64,000 bases of DNA from Stenopsyche tienmushanensis. Taxonomy: Eukaryota; Arthropoda; Insecta; Trichoptera; Stenopsychidae. Below the pieces are notes generated by a model. It was given only the letters and a program-made list of their open reading frames with translations. It ran no database searches and was not told where the DNA came from. Positions 48,128 through 56,818 of the stretch are shown here, piece after piece. The first letter of the stretch is position 1. Every line of letters begins with the position of its first letter. Both the position numbers and the translations under genes were made by a program. The stretch lies in assembly GCA_008973525.1 (NCBI GenBank), contig WACJ01000306.1, forward strand, positions 331,568 through 395,567, written 5' to 3'.

Positions 48128-48850
48128 CTAGACACACGGCGACCTCCCGATTATAATTGAAAATTCCCAATTAAATTTAAATTTAGTTATTTATTCCCAA
48201 AATATAAAATTGTATAAATCTTCCAGCCCGTGTGGCGATACAAAACTTGGATTATTCTCGGAATAGATATTTAAAAAAACCGATACTCAATGAAAATATT
48301 CATAAATTTAACCGATACTACGAAAGTGACGTAGAATAGCAAACATATGTAAAAATACATGACGAACAATCGCATCCAAGAAGATAAAAATCTACGTCGA
48401 AATCAGCCAGCTTAGATAATAAAAAGACCCGTCCGAGCGAATGGAACGAAGGATGCCGAGGACTATAGCCGAGAACCATAATCGACCCTCACTTTCGAAA
48501 CAAAACAAAAGATATTTATTTTTATTAGGCACAATCGATAGTATTTTTGAACACTATACCTATAATGTAACTATAAAAATCAGATGTCTATTTCTGATAA
48601 TGAATATGTTCATTATTCTGATGATTACTCTAGTGCAGAGGCTCTTAAACTAATATAGTTCGTTTTGATAAAATTCTTTTTAGGAATTGTTCATATAGCA
48701 AACGGTGGAGAGTCGGTGACTACGATATCCCGTCCAACAATTGTAAATTCAACACGACATTGCACACAAGTTTCCGGTCCGATAGGGTTAAAGCGTGTGA
48801 AGTTAGCTCCGAGGTATTGCTTTGCTTGGCGGGTACTCGCTTTTAGAATA

Positions 48851-50037
48851 CAGTAGAACCTCCATTATCCGAACCTCGATTATCCAGACCTCGATTGTCC
48901 GGATTTTCGATTATTCGGATTGTTCAAAATGAAAAATACAATTTATTGATTTGCACATTAAGAATTGTATTCATTTTTGCTCACGTAAATGATGGATTGC
49001 AAAAAATTTTTTTTGGTTCATTTGGAGCGTTTGTTCCAATATCATCGGGTGTATAGTCAAAATAATAGTCCTTTATAAAAATAATTTTACATGAGTACAT
49101 TAATACATACTTAAGTCCAGCAATTCATATATTGAAGTCTTAGCTTTGAGCTATAGATATAGAGTTTATTAAATTCGAACAGTAGACTGATCGGTCTATT
49201 GCTTTCGGAATGAACATTTTTTATATTGATTTTGGAATTGGAATTACCTTTGCAAATTTCCATAAAGTGGGATAATAACCGATTTCATGCAAGCATTGAA
49301 AATTTTCGTGGGAAGTTTTTAATTATTGTATTATCAATTTCGTCGAACCTTGTAGATTTTTTGTGTTCAATCTTTCTTTTTTTCTTAATAAAAGTTTCTA
49401 ACGGAGTGATTATTTTAGTATTTGTTAAGAATTTATGATTATTTTTGAAGAATTATTTTAATGATTTCGAAATTGCCTGCTTTGTGCTGTTGTCGCTTAA
49501 ATGCTGGGAGTCCCGGTGATTAGTTGCAAAAGTTTTGGATAACAGGTTAATCTTATCTACATTATCGTCGATTATTCGGAGATCGTCACATAAAGAGGGA
49601 AACCCATCGCCTTTTGTTTCACCGATTTGACGAACATCGGGTATAAAATATCATGCATTTTGTGTACAAAAAAAATTAGATCACTAGTCTTTAATATGCA
49701 ATCGAGTGATTAAATTACGATGCAAACGATCCTGGATTTCAAATTTTGAATTATGAGGAAATAATTGAAGAAATATCTGCCTCAGAAAAATAAGATCCAG
49801 AAGACGATGAAGAGATTTGCGAGGGAGGAGATATTGGTCCTACACATTCTGAAGCTTTTCAGTGTTTAGATGTCGCCATGAAATGGCTTGAGAAGCAAGA
49901 AGAATGTAAATCAGGACATCTTACATATCTTAAGAATCGTCTTTCCCTGTCAGCTATGATTTTTTTCGATTATCCGGATTTTTCGTTATCCGGACTACTA
50001 TCATCCCCAATTAGTCCAGATAATCGAGGTTCTACTG
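48851..50037 (+). mobile_element. Tigger/pogo-type DNA transposon, deletion derivative (left arm)
   Basis: The left end is CAGTAGAACCTCCATTATCC and the right end reads inwards CAGTAGAACCTCGATTATCT. TA duplications lie at 48849-48850 and 50038-50039. CAGTxGAACCTC termini and TA targets are typical of Tigger elements. The only transposase sequence left is the C-terminus near 49730-49965 (PGFQILNYEEIIEEIS, then DIGPTHSEAFQCLDVAMKWL followed by EKQEECKSG). The core is replaced by a minus-strand LINE fragment (49100-49640). The mirror copy 59512-60680 is 1169 bp against 1187 bp here. Confidence 0.88.
49100..49640 (-). pseudogene. LINE reverse transcriptase N-terminal fragment inside the Tigger element (left arm)
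   Basis: The minus strand reads KVRRN/FDEIDNTIIKNFPRKF-type sequence, then GYYPTLWKFAKVIPIPKSN and SNRPISLLFEF. WKxAKVIPIPK and SxxRPISLL are the first two conserved blocks of Jockey/CR1-like reverse transcriptase. The catalytic blocks are missing and frames are broken. It sits between the two Tigger ends, so it inserted after, or was captured by, that element. Confidence 0.7.
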
Positions 50038-50573
50038 TACATGAATGATTGATTTGTTGCATGGCATTAACGCCTCTCGGCATAGTTGACAAAAGACTTT
50101 GTTTACCTTAGCAAAGTGGATCGGACACCGCGACAGACATCCAGCAGACATTCATTTTTATATACAGGTTTTTGACTTCAAATTGGACGTTTTAAAAATC
50201 AAATTGAACGTTTTACAAATCAAACTGGACGTTTTACAAAAAAAAAACGCTATAAATTAAATTAAAAAAATAAATTATTTACTAATTAGGTATTTGTTTA
50301 TGTCAGTATACATACATATGCACATAGTTAACAAGATTAATGATGAAAAAATCTTAATGTATTCATTTTTATTTATTTTAAAATGTGCGTACATATAAGA
50401 AAAGCAAAAATACAAAAGAAGTAACACAAAAAGAAGCAATTATAGAACCAAAGAAGATTATATGTAACAGCAAAAGAAAACAAAAAAATAAAGGGATATG
50501 GAATAAACAAAAATAGTAAAACAAAAGGTCAAAGACATATTTATGTAATTTTAACATTAATACTTAATTTAAT

Positions 50574-51350
50574 TTATAACTTTTCTTCTGCGGCAGCTGC
50601 TGGTAATTTCATATATATATTTATGATATATTTGTAGCAATTTGTAGAAGTTATGGTTGCAACAAACTCGTTTATTACAATTTCTAAACTTAGAATGTTT
50701 ATTGGATCCGCTAACAAATTCCTAGCAAGAACCCCTTCGATAGGATTCAACATTGGTGGTAAAAAAAATAGTGTATGATCTGACTTTTCAATAAGGTCGC
50801 GCACTTCTCGAGTGTGATGAATGCTTGCATTGTCCAAAATTAACCATACCGCATTTTAAAAAAAAATTGCTAGTTTTTTAAATAATCGTTGAAGAAATAC
50901 GGAAAAAATATTTGAATCAACAGCGGAGTGAGAAATTGTTTCATGCCATATTATTCCATCGATATTGATAGCCGCGACAAGTGAAATATTTCGTCCTCTC
51001 GTTGTTGGCAAGGACACGTATGCTGGTCTATTCATTTTTGATCGATATTTTGTTCGCCGTAGATGATAATTAAAGCCTGATTCGTCGATATAGACATTTG
51101 ATTGGCGATTTTCTGGAGCATTTTGTGAAAACTTTAATGCATACTCCTTTAGTTTGTTCATTGTAATTAACGAGTTTCTGCGCTCGGGTTGGATTGATAC
51201 ACATTTTAGCGTGTTTCTCATTTTTTTAACCCATTATGGATTGTTGTAACACTCAAATTTATATTTTTATTTTCTAAAGTCTTATCACGATTTTTTTCGA
51301 TTTCATTAATTAACTCTGGTGACAATTTATTATATCTTTTACCGCCGCGT
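50574..51350 (-). pseudogene. Tc1/IS630-superfamily DDE transposase (left arm)
   Basis: The minus strand reads RGGKRYNKLSPELINEIEKN (helix-turn-helix region, about 51350-51240), then, after a frameshift in an A-run, MRNTLKCVSIQPERRNSL. VYIDESGFNYHLRRTKYRSK carries the first catalytic Asp, LDNASIHHTREV the second, and LFFLPPMLNPIEG the Glu. The D-to-E gap is 31 residues. Relatives have LPPYSPxLNPIE, so three residues (YSP) appear to be missing, which would give 34. A T9 run near 50850 breaks the frame between 50856 and 50837. The closing residues are PAAAAEEKL. It would be inactive as read. Confidence 0.85.
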
Positions 51351-51418
51351 TTTTTTTTCTATATATTCTCCACCACCATTGTTATCATTCATCCACATTT
51401 TTATAAAATTCTATAAAG

Positions 51419-51607
51419 CGTCCAATTTGTTTTGTAAAACGTCCAACTTGATTTGTAAAGCATCAAATTTGATTTGTAAAGCGTCAAATTTGATTTGTAA
51501 AGCGTCAAATTTGATTTGTAAAGCGTCAAATTTGATTTTAAAAACGTCCAATTTAATTTGTAAAACGTCCAATTTAATTTGTAAAACGTCCAATTTAATT
51601 TGTAAAA
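51419..51607 (-). repeat. 21-bp tandem array, 9 units, at the transposon end (left arm)
   Basis: Units of the form CGTCCAATTTGATTTGTAAAA repeat without a gap. Units 3-6 share a CGTCAAATTTG variant and units 7-9 share CGTCCAATTTAATTTG, showing local duplication of subsets. Because 21 is a multiple of three, spurious long frames appear on both strands (51319-51639 and 51401-51706). Confidence 0.92.
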
Positions 51608-51639
51608 CGTCCAATTTGAAGTCAAAAACCTATATATAG

Positions 51640-51903
51640 ATTTATTTATTTTATTTATTTGTATTGTAACGTGGAGGGAAATCCGGGAATAAATTGCAAG
51701 CCGCATTGCAGTTCGGATTTTCTATTTTCAAAAGAAATTTCTAGAAAGGAGTAGTGATACGAGGACGATGACATCATAGGTGGCCGATTGTCGGGTGTCG
51801 GATTCTCGGGAAGCCCCGGCGGCGATCGGAATGAGTGTCGACGCTCAGTTGTCGGGGATTTTTGCCAAGATACCGGGGATTTTTGCAACGCAAGATAAAC
51901 ATT
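51640..51903. other. GC-richer leader preceding the exon-like stretch (left arm)
   Basis: About 51670-51903 is complex and GC-richer than the flanking transposons, with two CGGGGATTTTTGC repeats (51855-51867 and 51874-51886). It has no convincing frame and could be a promoter or 5' untranslated region of the stretch at 51904, or another repeat. Confidence 0.4.
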
Positions 51904-52023
51904 ATGACGAAAAGAAAAGACGCCGAGTGCGCAGTTAGCGACCAGACCTATACGGAAACGGTCCTTCGAGTCGCAGCGACGAATATAGCCGGCCTTTTGC
52001 GTGAGAAGGGGTTCAATACTACA
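51904..52023 (+). CDS. possible first coding exon with splice donor (left arm)
   Basis: ATG at 51904 opens 40 codons reading MTKRKDAECAVSDQTYTETV, then LRVAATNIAGLLREKGFN, ending at ACA followed by a GTATGT donor-like site (52024-52029). The residue mix is protein-like and the local GC content is above background. The YTETVLRVAATNIAGLLREKGF pattern loosely recalls the start of histone-fold (BTP) domains in TAF3/TAF8/SPT7-type proteins, but this is a weak impression. No following exon was recognised, and a pogo-type repeat begins 40 bp downstream. The right-arm copy carries two one-base deletions. Confidence 0.3.
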
Positions 52024-52063
52024 GTATGTTCGTTATTTATATATTTGTATATTTATTTACATG

Positions 52064-52330
52064 ATTACACTAAAACCTATTTTTGTGCGATTTCAAAGCT
52101 ATGCGGTTTTTTAAAAACATTTTTTTTTAATTTTACAAAGAGTACGTATCAAGATATTTTGGATAAAATAGGAAATATATCATCAATATTAATCGAAAAT
52201 TGGGAAAAAAAATATATAAATCATATTGCATCTGCTATCAGTGAGTTACGACTACGATCTTTATTCTGGTTTAGATTTTTGAAAGAAATGTTTTTTTTTC
52301 TTTGCTTTACGCATAAAGCAGTAAGATGTG
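52064..52330 (+). repeat. pogo-type MITE fragment (left arm)
   Basis: After TA it begins CACTAAAACCTATTTTTGTG, then CGATTTCAAAGCTATGCGGT, and continues collinearly with 33605-33370 (minus strand), sharing GTAAAGAGTA-type, TTTTGGAT-AAATAGGAAA and TCATCAA blocks. The ORF 51835-52335 runs from the exon-like stretch into this repeat, so its second half is not protein evidence. Confidence 0.7.
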
Positions 52331-52559
52331 GCTAATTGGTTAGCGATATCCACCCAAACCATATTTTCGATGTAATCTTGAATCATCTATTACAAATTAT
52401 TGAAAATGCGCGCAACTATTCTATTATAATTTTTTTTAACAATTTTATTAATTGATTATTTTATTACTTTTTTTACTATCGTCGTATATTTATCAAATAG
52501 TATCAAATTACGTGTATTTGCGTGTTTTGTTAAATTTTGCTATGTTGTAAAATGTGGTA

Positions 52560-52795
52560 AATGCGTATTTGAATTGTTAGGGCGCGCGGGGGTGCTGCCA
52601 CGTGCCGTAGCATCGCCGCGGCTGCCAATCGCGACGTTTTTTCCACGGCCTCGACGACCGCGCAGCGGAGCGCCGGTCTCGAAGACCGAACAGCGGCGGA
52701 CGCGCCCCCAATCAACGCGAGGGGGCGCCGAGTTGTCAGGATGTCGGCGGCGACAAAGGAAGAACTCCGAGGAGGGATTAGGGATACTGATTAAG
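52560..52795. other. GC-rich island (left arm)
   Basis: A strongly GC-rich, CpG-rich segment with open frames on both strands (52574-52801 plus, 52540-52857 minus), which indicates composition rather than coding. It contains a short ATG frame (MSAATKEELRGGIRDTD) ending where the foldback MITE starts. It might be a promoter-proximal region. No family was recognised. Confidence 0.4.
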
Positions 52796-52996
52796 GCCTG
52801 ATCCACACTATTGTGCCGGTAACGGTTCGATCTCGCTCTCGGTCTCGGTCCGGTCAAATATTCTCATACAAAAAACGGGATTGGAACGATCCGATAGTGT
52901 GAATACTCTGATTGTTTCTTGTGTAAGAATATTTGATCGGATCGAGACCGGAGCGAGATCGAACCGTTACTGGCACCATAGTGTGGATCAGGCCTA
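52796..52996. mobile_element. foldback MITE with about 75-bp terminal inverted repeats (left arm)
   Basis: GGCCTGATCCACACTATTGT at 52796 mirrors the end at 52996 (GTGTGGATCAGGCC). The arms share GGTTCGATCTCGCTC, GGTC-GATC/GGTC and CAAATATTCT-ATACA, around a centre near 52895. The target duplication is not clear (left flank GATTA, right flank TAAAAC). There is no coding capacity. The mirror copy is at 56624-56818. Confidence 0.8.
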
Positions 52997-52999
52997 AAA

Positions 53000-53810
53000 C
53001 GCCTTCGATTTATCGCAAACTGGCGACGATCGCGAGGCACGTGGCCTCCATCCTAGGTGTCGTGACCAAAATGTCCGTCAAGCACGTCTCGAGGCTACGG
53101 CTTCGCTCCGACTCTAACTTATTTTTGCCCGCCTTCGGTTAATCCGGACGGGTCTTAATTACAAAAAGTGTGGCCGGCTTAAAGCCGACCAAACTGTTGA
53201 CGACAGAACATTTTGGTCCACGCAACAGAAATTGAACGGCAAACTTAAAATATTCAAATGGACGCACTTTGGGTTGGACACTTATTCGCATCAGCGCCGA
53301 AATTGGCATGCTTTTGTTGGATGCGTATTCATGTCGACACTGGAGAAGCAGTTAAATAGCAATAATATAGCAACTAAAACGAACAGTGGAGGAAAACTGA
53401 TCTTAAAAATAAGATTTTAAACAAATTCAAAAATAACGTTAATTGTTTTATAATTTATTTTCAGAAGAGATTGGCACATACAGTGAACCGTTGGATAGCA
53501 TACTTGTCATAGTATGTAGTTCAATTGTTCTACTTCTCTGTAAGCTCGTATGCATTTTTGTAGCAATATAAAAGCAATGGTAAGAATATTACAATTGAGA
53601 TTTGTAATAAAATCAGAATAAAAATTATATAAAATAACTTAAATTTACAGACATCGTTTTTTGTGTGGATCTCGGGTGCTGGAAGCGTTCGCAAAGAATG
53701 AAATAATACCGGCGTATCCTCCGCCTCCTCCTCTTGCTTTAATTGTCCTCGACTTTATACATCACCAGTTCCAATGAAGAAACCTAGTAAAACCAATTCA
53801 GGTAATAAAT
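53000..53810. other. mixed GC-rich to AT-rich interval, unrecognised (left arm)
   Basis: 53000-53190 is GC-rich and open on the plus strand (SIYRKLATIARHVASILGVV) but belongs to no family I know. The ORF 53232-53420 (HFGLDTYSHQRRNWHAF) occurs intact here and broken at 56057-56400 in the right arm. I cannot say whether either is host sequence or repeat. Confidence 0.35.
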
Positions 53811-53814
53811 GTTC

Positions 53815-54262
53815 ATTACTACAAATGTTCTATTTGTCAGCTAGGATTTGAGCATGAAGAAGTAATTTGTGGGCAGTTATTTCCTAATTTTATGTAGCAA
53901 GCCCGGATGCCATACTTTGTCAAAAGCCTGAGTTACATCCAGGAACGCTGCTAAGCAATATTTTTTATCTACTAAGTCCTCGTGGATTCTAATTAAAGAA
54001 CCTGTGTATTTTTTCCACAGTCGCATGTTGTTGACAGAATTCAAATTGGTGATTAGGTTGTTTTTTTTTCAATTATTGGTCTCTTCAGTAGTAGTTTTTC
54101 AAACATTTTGGAAATTATTGGCAGTAAGCTGATGGGTCTGTATAATTTGGAGTTATGTGTATTCCTGCTGGGCTCTTGGGGACTAGAATAATTTTGGCCA
54201 CTTTCCATTGCGGGGGAAAATAGTCCATTTTTAGTACTGTATTAAATATTTGTACAAGTGTT
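53815..54262 (-). pseudogene. Jockey-like reverse transcriptase fragment (left arm)
   Basis: Minus-strand pieces in shifting frames read DYFPPQWKVAKIILVPKSP, then NYRPISLLP-like sequence, EKKTT-NQFEFCQQHATVEKIHR, then CLAAFLDVTQAFDKVWHPGL and KIRKQLPT. The block AFLDVxxAFDKVWHxGL holds the first catalytic Asp (AFDKVW) of Jockey/LOA-like elements. Later domains (YADD) are absent. Stops and frameshifts show a dead copy. Confidence 0.82.
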
Positions 54263-54264
54263 TC

Positions 54265-54389
54265 ACTTCAAGTTGGATGTTTTAAAAACCAAATTGGACG
54301 TTTTCAATATCAAACTGGATGCTTTACAAATCATATTGGACGCTTTACAAATCAAGTTGGACATTTTACAAAACAAATTGGATGCTTTA
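54265..54389 (-). repeat. orphan 21-bp repeat array related to the Tc1-like transposon end (left arm)
   Basis: About six diverged 21-bp units (for example CAAATTGGACGTTTTCAATAT and CATATTGGACGCTTTACAAAT) follow ACTTCAAGTTGG, which resembles the terminal GACTTCAAATTGG of the transposon at 50165. It is a solo end or remnant of a related element, wedged between the RT fragment and the MITE. Confidence 0.75.
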
Positions 54390-54391
54390 TA

Positions 54392-54777
54392 CACTCATCC
54401 CTCGCTTAACAAGATATTCGCTTAACACAGTTTCAGTTTGAACAGATGAACACTCACAAATTACCGATTTTTTTAAACGACAACGAAGCATAACAGAAAA
54501 TTTACTTGAAAATACATAGTAGTGATAATCATATTCAGCCAATAAAAAAAAGAAAATATTAATATTCTCTAGTGACACGAAATAATATATTTTATCTGTA
54601 TCATTATATTAATATTTACATTATATTACAATTTAAAAACAGGTAAGTTCTACTTACCTGTTTTTTCTTAATATCTCTAAAAAAAAAACCTATCCCCTTT
54701 ATTTCATACATTTGTTAGTCTCACTTAGCACGGCGATCTAGCAGAACCTATCTTCCGTGTTGAGCGAAGGATGGGTG
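54392..54777. mobile_element. TA-flanked MITE, 386 bp, complete in the left arm and spacer
   Basis: The left end CACTCATCCCTCGCTTAACA and the right end, read inwards, CACCCATCCTTCGCTCAACA are near-identical. TA dinucleotides flank both sides (54390-54391 and 54778-54779). Centrally there is a short perfect palindrome (AAACAGGTAAGT TCT ACTTACCTGTTT, near 54640-54665). The ends and TA target resemble pogo/Tigger-type MITEs. The inverted duplication begins inside this element, at 54700, so the right arm has only 54944-55247 of it. Confidence 0.85.
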
Positions 54778-54813
54778 TATATTATTTTATAAAAAGTTAG
54801 AGTTTTAAAATAT

Positions 54814-54852
54814 ATATTCTTATAAGCACTTAACAAGTGCTTATAAGAATAT
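54814..54852. repeat. perfect 18-bp hairpin with 3-bp loop at the palindrome centre
   Basis: ATATTCTTATAAGCACTT, AAC, AAGTGCTTATAAGAATAT. It lies within the unduplicated spacer, about 11 bp from the midpoint of the two arms. AAGTGCTTAT recurs at 54860-54869. Confidence 0.92.
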
Positions 54853-54857
54853 AACAT

Positions 54858-54940
54858 AAAGTGCTTATTGAACAGTCAGGTCATACACTATTTTTTTACC
54901 ACCATATTCACCAATGAAGAGTCCTATTGAAGAGGTATTT
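54858..54940 (+). pseudogene. Tc1-like transposase scrap in the spacer
   Basis: The plus strand reads LIEQSGHTLFF, then after a one-base shift LPPYSPMKSPIEEVF. It corresponds to the D-to-E loop of the transposase at 50574-51350 (LIEKSDHTLFFLPP...NPIE) and keeps the YSP that the arm copies lack. It is therefore a different family member, not a copy of the arm gene. Confidence 0.75.
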
Positions 54941-54943
54941 TAG

Positions 54944-55247
54944 AAAGGGGATAGGTTTTTTTTTTAGAGATATTAAGAAAAAAACAGGTAAGTAGAACTT
55001 ACCTGTTTTTAAATTGTAAATAATGTAAATATTATATAATGATACAGATAAATATATTATTTCGTGTCATAGAGAATATTAATATTTTCTTTTTTTTATT
55101 GGCTGAATATGTATCACTACTATGTATTTCAAGTAATTTTCTGTTATGCTTCGTTGTCGTTTAAAAAAAATCGGTAATTGTGAGTGTTGCATCTGTTCAA
55201 AACTGAAACTGTGTTAAGCGAATATCTTGTTAAGCGAGGGATGAGTG
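54944..55247 (-). mobile_element. truncated TA-flanked MITE (right arm)
   Basis: The mirror of 54392-54700. It retains one end (…CGAGGGATGAGTG) and the central AAACAGGTAAGT palindrome, and lacks the other terminus because the duplication boundary falls within it. Confidence 0.85.
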
Positions 55248-55250
55248 TAA

Positions 55251-55378
55251 TAAAGCATCCAATTTGTTTTGTAAAATGCCAACTTGATTTGTAAAGCGTC
55301 CAATATGATTTGTAAGAAGATCCAGTTTGATATGAAAACGTCCATTTGGTTTTTAAAAATCCAACTTGAAGTGAAACA
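55251..55378 (+). repeat. orphan 21-bp repeat array (right arm)
   Basis: The mirror of 54265-54389 with several one-base losses that break the 21-bp period (for example AAAATGCCAACTTG for AAAATGTCCAACTTG). Confidence 0.75.
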
Positions 55379-55382
55379 CTTG

Positions 55383-55830
55383 TACAAATATTTAATACAG
55401 TAACTAAAAATGGACTCTTTTCCCCCGCAATGGAAAGTGGCCAAAATTATTCTAGTCCCCCAAGAGCCCAGCAGAATACACTAACGCCAAATTATACAGA
55501 CCCATCAGCTACTGCCATAATTTCCCAAAATGTTGAAAACTTACTACTGAAGAGACCATAATTGAAAAAAAAACAACCTAATCACCAATTTGAATTCTGT
55601 CAACAACATGCGACTGTGGAAAAAATACACAGGTTCTAATTAGAATCCACGATGACTTAGTAGAAAAAAATATTGCTTAGCAGCGTTCCTGGATGTAATC
55701 AGGCTTTTGACAAAGTATGGCATCCGGGCTGGCTACATAAAATTAGGAAATAACTGCCCACAAATTACTTCTTCATGCTCAAACTAGCTGACAAAATAGA
55801 ACATTTGTAGTAATGAACATTTATTACTGA
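55383..55830 (+). pseudogene. Jockey-like reverse transcriptase fragment (right arm)
   Basis: The mirror of 53815-54262. It keeps pieces such as PPQWKVAKIILVP and the QAFDKVWHPG block but has more frameshifts than the left copy, including the losses in the RPISLLP region (CATCAGCTACTGCC against CATCAGCTTACTGCC). Confidence 0.8.
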
Positions 55831-55834
55831 ATTG

Positions 55835-56623
55835 GTTTTACTAGGTTCTTCATTGGAAACTGGTGATGTAAAGTCGAGACAATTAAAGCAGAGGATGAGG
55901 CGGAGGATACGCCGGTATTATTTCATTCTTTGCGAACGCTTCCAGCAACCCGAGATACCACACAAAAACGACTGTGTCTGTAATTTAAGTTAATTTTTTA
56001 TATATTTTTATTCTGATTTTATTACAAATCTCAATTGTAATATTCTTACCATTGCTTTATATTGCTACAAAAATGCATACGAGCTTACAGAGAAGTGAAA
56101 CAATTGAACTACATACTATGACAAGTATTGCTATCCAACGGTTCACTGTATGTGCCAATCTATTCTGAAAATAAATTATAAAACAATTAACGTTATTTTT
56201 GATTTGTTTAAATCTTATTTTTAAGATCAGTTTTCCTCCACTGTTCGTTTTAGTTGCTATATTATTGCTATTTACCTGCTTCTCCAGTGTCGACATGAAT
56301 ACGCATCCAAAAAGCATGCCAATTTCGGCGCTGGATGCGAATAAGTGTCAACCCAAAGTGCGTCCATTTGAATATTTTTAAGTTTGGCCGTTCAATTTCG
56401 TTGCGTGGACCAAAATGTTCTGGTCGTCAACAGTTTGGTCGGCTTTAAGCCGGCCACACTTGTTTTAAGACCCGTCCGGATTAACCGAAGGGGGCAAAAA
56501 TAAGTTAGAGTCGGAGCGAAGCCGTAGCTCGAGACGTGCTGACGGACATTTTGGTCACGACACCTGGATGGAGGCCACGTGCCTCGCCGATCGTCGCCAG
56601 TTTGCGATAATCGAAGGCGTTTT
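55835..56623. other. mirror of 53000-53810 (right arm), unrecognised
   Basis: This contains the broken counterpart of the 53232-53420 frame and the counterpart of the GC-rich 53000-53190 stretch. No new feature appears. Confidence 0.4.
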
Positions 56624-56818
56624 TAGGCTGATCCACACTATGTGCCAGTAAGGTTCGATCTCGCTCCGGTCGCGATCCGATCAAATATCTTACACAAGAA
56701 CAATGAGTATTCACAACTATCGGATCGTTCCATCCCGTTTTTTGTATGAGAATATTTGACCGGACCGAGACCGAAGCGAGATCGAACCGTTACCGGCACA
56801 TAGTGTGGATCAGGCCTT
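56624..56818. mobile_element. foldback MITE (right arm)
   Basis: The mirror of 52796-52996, a few bases shorter, with outer ends GGCTGATCCACACTATGTGC (one C lost) and GTGTGGATCAGGCC. Confidence 0.8.

Larger units (their letters stand above)
47200..48848. other. LINE-to-Tigger interval with a spaced direct repeat (left arm)
   Basis: No gene was recognised. Two blocks are direct repeats about 375 bp apart: 47627-47765 and 48003-48127. Both contain a CACAAAA-TATAGA-TTAAAAAAAA stretch, then AATCGAGTAAAG-CCCGAAAAACAC, GACGCAATAAACAA and CGAACGAACGACT. The segment between and after them is AT-rich. The small ORFs at 48441-48856 are not credible as genes. Confidence 0.55.
50165..51632 (-). mobile_element. 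Tc1/IS630-like transposon with 21-bp tandem repeats in its ends (left arm)
   Basis: Terminal inverted repeats are CAGGTTTTTGACTTCAAATT at the left and, read inwards, TAGGTTTTTGACTTCAAATT at the right, each flanked by TA (50163-50164 and 51633-51634). Immediately inside both ends the 21-bp unit TCAAATTGGACGTTTTACAA(A) is repeated: about 3 units at the left (50179-50241) and 9 full units plus a terminal partial one at the right (51419-51620). Between them lies a DDE transposase gene on the minus strand. The mirror copy is 57963-59385. A related array without a gene occurs at 54265-54389. Confidence 0.85.
45509..54700 (+). repeat. left arm of a giant inverted repeat (9192 bp or more)
   Basis: TGAACATTAATATTTTTCAC at 45509 is the exact reverse complement of the last 20 bases of the window. 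Paired landmarks run continuously inwards: 46648 with 62865, 48584 with 60940, 48851 with 60680, 50037 with 59512, 51631 with 57964, 51904 with 57697, 54391 with 55248, and 54700 with 54944. The arm may start earlier than 45509, since the right arm is cut by the window edge. All cargo features below occur in both arms in mirrored order. Confidence 0.95.
54701..54943. other. 243-bp non-palindromic spacer at the hinge
   Basis: Homology between the arms stops at 54700/54944. The spacer holds the rest of the TA-flanked MITE (to 54777), an 18-bp perfect inverted repeat with a 3-bp loop (54814-54831 and 54835-54852, ATATTCTTATAAGCACTT), and a Tc1-like transposase scrap (54858-54940). The short hairpin lies close to the geometric centre of the large palindrome. 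Confidence 0.9.

Noticed and set aside
51319..51706. Long overlapping ORFs on both strands (51319-51639 plus; 51401-51706 and 51411-51614 minus) encoding regular repeats such as CKASNLI or LDVLQIK
   Set aside because: They are a by-product of the 21-bp tandem array, whose period is a multiple of three. All frames stay open together, so there is no evidence of a repeat protein.
51835..52335. 166-codon plus-strand ORF taken as one protein
   Set aside because: Only 51904-52023 looks protein-like. The remainder runs through a donor-like site into a pogo-type repeat.
52540..52857. 105-codon Arg/Pro-rich minus-strand ORF in the GC island
   Set aside because: It spans the start of the foldback MITE, competes with frames on the other strand and is not conserved in frame in the right arm.
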